DNA from: NCEH01 sp040049195
GTDB taxonomy: Bacteria; Pseudomonadota; Alphaproteobacteria; Rhizobiales; Xanthobacteraceae
Reading direction: 5' to 3' (one strand)
Length of the DNA: 64,000 nucleotides
NCBI RefSeq assembly: GCF_040049195.1
Contig: NZ_JBDZDL010000002.1
A program made the position numbers and the translations under genes. The notes beneath the pieces are model-generated. The model did no database searches, was not told the origin of the DNA, and saw only the letters and a program-made list of their open reading frames with translations. Below are positions 59,511-64,000 of the stretch, one piece after another (position 1 is the first letter of the stretch; each line of letters begins with the position of its first letter).

Positions 59511-59598
59511 CCGAGCGCCTCCCGTCGCGACCTCGCCTGAAGCCGTTTGCGGCTTTTCCGACGGGTTGGCAAGGCGACAGGGCGCATGCGCCGCGGGT

Positions 59599-60348
59599 TC
59601 AGCTCTCCACCCGTTCCCACCCCTGCGGGGAAAGGCGTTCCTGCGGCAGGAAGCGACGCTTGTAGTCCATCTTGCGCGAGCCGCTCACCCAATAACCGAG
59701 ATAGACATAGGGCAGGCCCATGGCGCGGGCCTTGGCGATGTGATCCAGAATCAGGAAGGTGCCGAGAGAGCGGTCGGGAATGTTCGGATTGTAAAAGGAA
59801 TAGACCATGGAAAGGCCGTCGCTCAGCACATCGGTCAGCGCGACGGCGAACAGATCACCGATGCCGCGCCCGTTGATGCGGGTATCGGGCCCGATCTTGC
59901 GATATTCCACGAGGCGCGATTGCACATGGGTGTCCTCGACCATCATCGCATAGTCGAGCACGCTCATGTCGGCCATGCCGCCGGAACCATGGCGGGTGCT
60001 GACATAGGAGCGAAACAGGCCGTATTGCTCTGACGTCGGCACCGTCTCGCGCAACGACCCGCCGATGTCGGCATTCGCGGCGAGCACGCGGCGGAAGCTG
60101 CGGCTGTCCTTGAACTCGTCCACGCAGATGCGCACCGAGACGCACGCGCGGCACCCCTCGCAGGCAGGGCGATAGGCGATCGACTGGCTGCGGCGGAAGC
60201 CCCCCTGGGTGAGGACGTCATTGAGGGTGGTCGCGCGCTCGCCCACAAGGTGCGTGAACACCTTCCGCTCCTCCTTGCCCGGCAGATACGGGCAGGGCGA
60301 AGGTGCGGTCAGATAGAATTGCGGTGTGTCACGCGGATGCTCGGTCAC
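59599..60348 (-). CDS. bpt: Aspartate/glutamate leucyltransferase Bpt
   Basis: Transfers leucine from Leu-tRNA to N-terminal Asp or Glu, marking proteins for ClpS/ClpAP degradation (bacterial N-degron pathway). 249 residues from GTG 60348. N-terminal ATE domain: FYLTAPSPCPYLPGKEERKVFTHL and GFRRSQSIAYRPACEGCRACVSVRI with the conserved cysteines. C-terminal ATE domain: SVYSFYNP-like MVYSFYNPNIPDRSLGTFLILDHI and GLPYVYLGYWVSGSRKMDYKRRF. Older annotations call it arginyltransferase. It stands 88 bases upstream of marC on the same strand. Confidence 0.95.
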   Translation of the reverse strand: MTEHPRDTPQFYLTAPSPCPYLPGKEERKVFTHLVGERATTLNDVLTQGGFRRSQSIAYRPACEGCRACVSVRICVDEFKDSRSFRRVLAANADIGGSLRETVPTSEQYGLFRSYVSTRHGSGGMADMSVLDYAMMVEDTHVQSRLVEYRKIGPDTRINGRGIGDLFAVALTDVLSDGLSMVYSFYNPNIPDRSLGTFLILDHIAKARAMGLPYVYLGYWVSGSRKMDYKRRFLPQERLSPQGWERVES

Positions 60349-60430
60349 GACACTCAGGCCTCGAATTTTATGAGCATCGCTCCCAGGGTCGAGTCGGTCA
60401 AAAGATTTTGCGCGCCCCGCTTTGCGAAAT

Positions 60431-60958
60431 TTAGCTGCGGCGCAGAAGCGCGGCCCGCGATTGCGTATTCACCACCACCGCGCCAACGAGGAAATCGTGC
60501 AAAAGCCGGCGGCGATTGTTGAACAATGCCACCAGAAGCACGAAGGGTGTGAAAACGCTCACCGAGACCCAGAACGCCACCGCGTGCACGCCGCCGAGCA
60601 CGGCATAAGCGGGCGCACCGTACCAGGTGCGCATTTCCAGCTCCATCAGCCGCATGCCGAGGGTGGCCGAGGCGGGTGAACCCAAGGTCAGGGCATTGTA
60701 ACAGATGGCCCAGACGATGAAGGCCGGCCCCAGCAGGGGAAACAGCATCCAGCCCAGGCTCAGGGTAAAGATGCCGAACACGAAGATGAAGATGGCCAGC
60801 AGAACGATCGGTCCGATGATCATCGTCGCATCCACGGCGAACGCGACCAAGCGGCGCGAGAGCACGCCCTCGAAATATTCCGGCTGTGTCACCGGATCGA
60901 AGGCGTGCGGACGTACGGCGTCGGAATAAGGGCGGCTATCGCCGGGCGTGTATGTCAT
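60431..60958 (-). CDS. RDD family membrane protein
   Basis: 175 residues from ATG 60958 (MTYTPGDSRPYSD) with GGAG ten bases upstream. Three to four membrane segments (about 40-65, 68-88, 125-145). The RDD domain begins YFEGVLSRRLVAFAVDATMI, where the family Arg-Asp-Asp becomes R-x(6)-D, and continues with SPASATLGMRLMELEMRT. RDD proteins are a loose group with few known functions (some Na+/Li+ or proton antiport). The gene lies directly upstream of bpt on the same strand (82 bases), so co-transcription is possible. The frame is open far upstream but overlaps the ggt leader. Confidence 0.85.
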   Translation of the reverse strand: MTYTPGDSRPYSDAVRPHAFDPVTQPEYFEGVLSRRLVAFAVDATMIIGPIVLLAIFIFVFGIFTLSLGWMLFPLLGPAFIVWAICYNALTLGSPASATLGMRLMELEMRTWYGAPAYAVLGGVHAVAFWVSVSVFTPFVLLVALFNNRRRLLHDFLVGAVVVNTQSRAALLRRS

Positions 60959-61146
60959 CTCATTTCGCTCCATCCGCAATAAGGTGGTGTGCCCCATCTC
61001 CGGACGCAAGAACCGGCCTTTGGCCTCAAAACTTCGGCGCTGAACGCCTGTATTGTGACAAAACCCGCCGGCCTTGCCACGCCCTCGCCCATGTGGCGAC
61101 CGACAAGGGCGGCGCAAGCGTGATCTACCTCAGGACCGGATTGCAT

Positions 61147-62916
61147 ATGGATTTTTCCGCCGCCGCCCGCCGTGTCGCCGTCGTTGCGCTTCTCTTGTCC
61201 AGCCCGGCCGGCGATGCCCTTGCCATTTCGCCCCAGCCCGTCGAAGGGTCGAACGGCATGGTGGTGAGCGAGCAGGCGATCGCCGCCCAGATCGGCGCGG
61301 ACATTCTGCGGCGCGGGGGTAATGCCGTCGATGCGGCGGTGGCGGTGGGATATGCGCTCGCCGTGGTGCATCCGTGCTGCGGCAATCTCGGCGGCGGCGG
61401 CTATATGGTGGTGCGCCGCGCTGACGGCAGCGCGACCTTCATCGATTTCCGCGAAGTTGCCCCGCAGCAGGCGACGCCCGACATGTTCCTGGATCGCAAC
61501 GGCAATGTGGTGCCGGACGCGAGCCTCAAGGGCTGGCGCGCCGTGGCTGTGCCTGGGTCGGTCATGGGTCTCGATGCCGCCTTGGAGCGCTTCGGTTCCA
61601 TGTCCCGCACGCAGGTGATGGCGCCGGCGATCGCGTTGGCGCGGGAGGGCTATATTCTGTCCGCGGGCGATGCCGCAATCCTCGCCACCGGGACGCAGGA
61701 TTTCCGGGCCGATCCCGTCCTCGCCGAGATTTTCCTGAAGGACGGCGCCCCACTCAAGGCTGGCGACAGGCTGGTGCAGAGCGACCTTGCCTCGACCCTT
61801 TCGGCCATCGCAGCCGGCGGTCCGGCTGCCTTTTATCGCGGTGAAATTGCCCGCCGCATCGTCGAGGCGAGCGCGGCGCGCGGGGGCCTGTTGAGCGAGC
61901 AGGATTTCGCGCGATACGCGGTGCGTGTGGGAGAGCCGCTGCGCTGCACCTACCGGGGCTACGATATTCTCACCGCAGCGCCCTCCAGCGCGGGAGGCGC
62001 GGCCATCTGCGAGACCTTGAACATCCTGGAAGGTTACCCGTTGTCGTCGTCCGGCGCGGGCGCCGCGGAGACGGTGCACATCCTGGCCGAATCCATGCGA
62101 CAGGCCTTCATCGACCGCAATTCCGTGCTCATCGATCCGGCGTTCGGTTCCAATCCGCTGGAGCGGTTGCTGTCCAAGGACTATGCGGTGGCGATCCGGG
62201 CGCGCATAGATCTCAACCGCGCCGCCGTCTCGACATTGGACGATCCCTCCTCCGTGCCCCACGAGGGAACCGAGACGACGCATTATTCGGTGGCCGACGC
62301 GGCCGGCAACACGGTAGCCGTAACCTATTCCCTCAACGCCTATTTCGGCGCGCGGGTCATGGCGCCGGGCACCGGGGTTTTCCTGAACGACACCATGGAC
62401 GATTTCACCACCAAGCCCGGCAATGCCAATGCGTTCGGGCTCGTCCAGGGTGCGCGCAACGCCATTGCCCCGGGAAAGCGGCCGTTGAGCTCCATGAGCC
62501 CGACCATCGTGGTGCACGATGGGAAGCCTTACATCGTCCTAGGCTCGCCGGGAGGGTCTCGGATCATCTCCTCGGTGGTGCAGACGCTGGTGAATGTAAT
62601 TGACCACGGCATGACGCTTCAGGAAGCGGTGGATGCGCCGCGCATTCACCATCAATGGCTTCCCGACGTGCTCTTCGCCGAACCCTATGCTCTCTCGCCC
62701 GACACCATCCGCCTGCTGGCGGGGAAGGGGCATCAGGTGGTGGTGCAGCGCCCGTGGAGCGCTGTGGAGGCGATCCAGTTCCCGGATGCTGGCCCGGCCC
62801 GTGCGCAGCAGCCCGCCTTCGGTGCGGATACGCTGCGGCTGTGGAAGCCAAAGCCTGGCACCATCTATGGCGCCAACGACAATCGCCGACCCGCCGGTGC
62901 GGCCGTCGCTCCCTGA
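61147..62916 (+). CDS. ggt: Gamma-glutamyltransferase (glutathione hydrolase)
   Basis: Periplasmic N-terminal nucleophile hydrolase that cleaves the gamma-glutamyl bond of glutathione. 589 residues from ATG 61147; signal peptide MDFSAAARRVAVVALLLSSP, likely cut after DALA. Longer in-frame starts exist upstream but would bury the signal sequence. The large subunit has AVVHPCCGNLGGGGYMVVR, FIDFREVAP, and SSAGGAAICETLNILEGYPL. Autocleavage is expected before Thr377 in EGTETTHYSVAD, giving the small subunit with LGSPGGSRIISSVVQTLVNV and APRIHHQWLPD. All catalytic motifs are intact. Confidence 0.94.
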   Translation: MDFSAAARRVAVVALLLSSPAGDALAISPQPVEGSNGMVVSEQAIAAQIGADILRRGGNAVDAAVAVGYALAVVHPCCGNLGGGGYMVVRRADGSATFIDFREVAPQQATPDMFLDRNGNVVPDASLKGWRAVAVPGSVMGLDAALERFGSMSRTQVMAPAIALAREGYILSAGDAAILATGTQDFRADPVLAEIFLKDGAPLKAGDRLVQSDLASTLSAIAAGGPAAFYRGEIARRIVEASAARGGLLSEQDFARYAVRVGEPLRCTYRGYDILTAAPSSAGGAAICETLNILEGYPLSSSGAGAAETVHILAESMRQAFIDRNSVLIDPAFGSNPLERLLSKDYAVAIRARIDLNRAAVSTLDDPSSVPHEGTETTHYSVADAAGNTVAVTYSLNAYFGARVMAPGTGVFLNDTMDDFTTKPGNANAFGLVQGARNAIAPGKRPLSSMSPTIVVHDGKPYIVLGSPGGSRIISSVVQTLVNVIDHGMTLQEAVDAPRIHHQWLPDVLFAEPYALSPDTIRLLAGKGHQVVVQRPWSAVEAIQFPDAGPARAQQPAFGADTLRLWKPKPGTIYGANDNRRPAGAAVAP

Positions 62917-63035
62917 ACCTTGAGTTCAGTCAGAGAGACCGGTGGTAGATCCGCGCGGTGGTGTCGGTGAAATTCCGCGCCTCGGGATCCGGCAGCAACC
63001 CAAGGGAAGCCGCAGTCTGGCTCAGGCGTCGGGCC

Positions 63036-64000
63036 TCACCATTCGGTGCCGCCGGTGCCCAGCCGTTCGACAGGCAGGCCCTCGGCCTCCAGCGCGCGCT
63101 GGATCTTCTCCGCATGGAGGGCGTCGCGGGTTTCCACCGTCAGGTCGAGCCGGGTGCCCTTGGCGGGCACATCCAGGAAGGTGCGGCGATGGTGCACTTC
63201 CAGGATGTTGGCGCCGAGCTGGCCCAGCAGCGTGGTAATCATGCCGAGCATGCCCGGCCGGTCCAATATGGTCAGGCGAAAAGAAACGATGCGCTGCTCG
63301 CGCTCCAACTCGCGCACCAGGATGCTTGCCAGCACCCGCGGGTCGATATTGCCGCCGGACAGCATCAAACCAACGGTCTTGCCCTTGAAGCGCTCCGGCC
63401 GGGCCAGCATGGCGGCAAGGCCTGCCGCGCCGGCGCCTTCGGCCAGCACCTTCTGGTTGGTCAGCAGTGCATTCACCGCCTGCTCCAGCGTGCTCTCCTC
63501 CACCAGCACGATGTCGGACACGAGATCGCGGATGATCTGGGCCGTCATGTGCCCGACGTTGCGCACCGCGATGCCTTCCGCGAGCGTCGGGCCGCCGCAG
63601 GGCCGGGCGACCCCGTTCAAGGCGGACCACATGGCGGGATAGAGCGCGGCTTCCACACCCACCACCTCGGTGTTGGGAGACAAGCCCTTCGCCGCCAGCG
63701 CCACGCCCGCGATAAGGCCACCGCCGCCGATGGGGATGACCAGCGAGTCGAACTTCGGCCCGTCTTCGATCATCTCCAAGCCGATGGAGCCCTGGCCGGC
63801 GATCACATCGGCATCTTCATAGGGATGCACGAAGACGCGGCCTTCCTCCGCGGCGATGCGTAGCGCTTCCAGCTCAGCATCGCCGACGCCCTCTCCATGC
63901 AGCACCACGCGGGCGCCGAAGGCCTCGGTGGCGGCCACTTTCACCTGGGGCGTGTTCTCGGGCATCACGATGGTCGTGGAAATGCCGAGCCGCGTGCCGT
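63036..64000 (-). CDS. Threonine ammonia-lyase with C-terminal ACT domain, 3' part
   Basis: Partial: the reading frame runs off the window end, so the N-terminal part with the PLP lysine is missing. About 321 residues are present. The fold-type II PLP core shows GTRLGISTTIVMPENTPQVK, FVHPYEDADVIAGQGSIGLEM, the Gly loop IPIGGGGLIAGVALA, and LMLSGGNID. A C-terminal ACT-like domain (last about 75 residues) has FRLTILDRPGMLGMITTLLGQLGANILEVHH. The length after the core fits the approximately 400-residue catabolic-type threonine dehydratase (one ACT domain) rather than biosynthetic IlvA with two. It converts threonine to 2-oxobutyrate and ammonia. Confidence 0.92.
   Translation of the reverse strand, partial: GTRLGISTTIVMPENTPQVKVAATEAFGARVVLHGEGVGDAELEALRIAAEEGRVFVHPYEDADVIAGQGSIGLEMIEDGPKFDSLVIPIGGGGLIAGVALAAKGLSPNTEVVGVEAALYPAMWSALNGVARPCGGPTLAEGIAVRNVGHMTAQIIRDLVSDIVLVEESTLEQAVNALLTNQKVLAEGAGAAGLAAMLARPERFKGKTVGLMLSGGNIDPRVLASILVRELEREQRIVSFRLTILDRPGMLGMITTLLGQLGANILEVHHRRTFLDVPAKGTRLDLTVETRDALHAEKIQRALEAEGLPVERLGTGGTEW

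Noticed and set aside
62930..63115. Minus-strand frame beyond the threonine ammonia-lyase stop that could be a frameshifted tail
   Set aside because: The annotated stop follows a complete ACT domain, so no extension is needed, and the tail matches nothing recognisable.
1..64000. CRISPR arrays, tRNA/rRNA genes, insertion sequences, prophage or integrase genes
   Set aside because: No regularly spaced repeats, cloverleaf sequences, transposases, integrases or terminal inverted repeats were found.

Overview
The window is a GC-rich (about two thirds GC by eye), gene-dense chromosomal segment of an alphaproteobacterium. The most likely group is Hyphomicrobiales (Rhizobiales), near Bradyrhizobium/Azorhizobium/Xanthobacter. 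Evidence: the bamA-lpxD-fabZ-lpxA-lpxI-lpxB-gltA cluster with LpxI instead of LpxH; one bifunctional Rsh followed by pdxJ-acpS-lepB-rnc-era-recO; an IalB-family secreted protein; a Bpt-type leucyltransferase; and a Bradyrhizobium-type ndvB/ndvC cyclic beta-(1,3),(1,6)-glucan locus. The genus is an inference. Most of the window is core genome. I saw no tRNA, rRNA, CRISPR array, insertion sequence or prophage.

Layout. 1-5.4 kb: outer-membrane assembly and lipid A synthesis, facing gltA with a shared stem-loop between them. 7.2-12.7 kb: glucan locus (ndvB-type synthase, a small periplasmic four-cysteine protein, an ndvC-type GH17 membrane protein, a small membrane protein). 13-16.4 kb: glmU and glmS, making UDP-GlcNAc for both lipid A and peptidoglycan. 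16.4-19 kb: recG and a YbaN-family gene on the minus strand. 19-30.6 kb: a long plus-strand run of pcm, a lipoprotein hydrolase, an NlpD-like LytM factor, nagZ, scpA, scpB, an orphan ABC ATPase, tatABC, serS and surE. 30.7-35.1 kb: a small membrane protein, sdhE, mfd.

35.1-39.4 kb is the least core-like part: a very AT-rich intergenic stretch (about 21% GC in its centre), a membrane-anchored EAL phosphodiesterase, a low-complexity secreted protein, a Gre-family protein and an AT-rich methyltransferase gene. 39.4-47.3 kb holds mixed metabolism and transport: a YejA-like binding protein, IalB, HspQ, a malyl-CoA-lyase-like enzyme, an AEC transporter, a UbiH-family monooxygenase and a quinone reductase. 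47.4-58.8 kb is the core run rsh-pdxJ-acpS, lepB-rnc-era-recO, parC and a divergent ClC protein. 58.8-64 kb: MarC, Bpt, an RDD protein, gamma-glutamyltransferase and the 3' part of a threonine ammonia-lyase.

No clearly new multi-gene system is evident. The best leads are a roughly 45-residue AT-rich in-frame insertion in SerS, the AT-rich regulatory region with a 20-bp palindrome upstream of the EAL gene, a CtrA-like/inverted-repeat site upstream of the ndvB-type gene, the orphan ABC ATPase overlapping scpB, and an apparent circular permutation of the nagZ-to-nlpD block.
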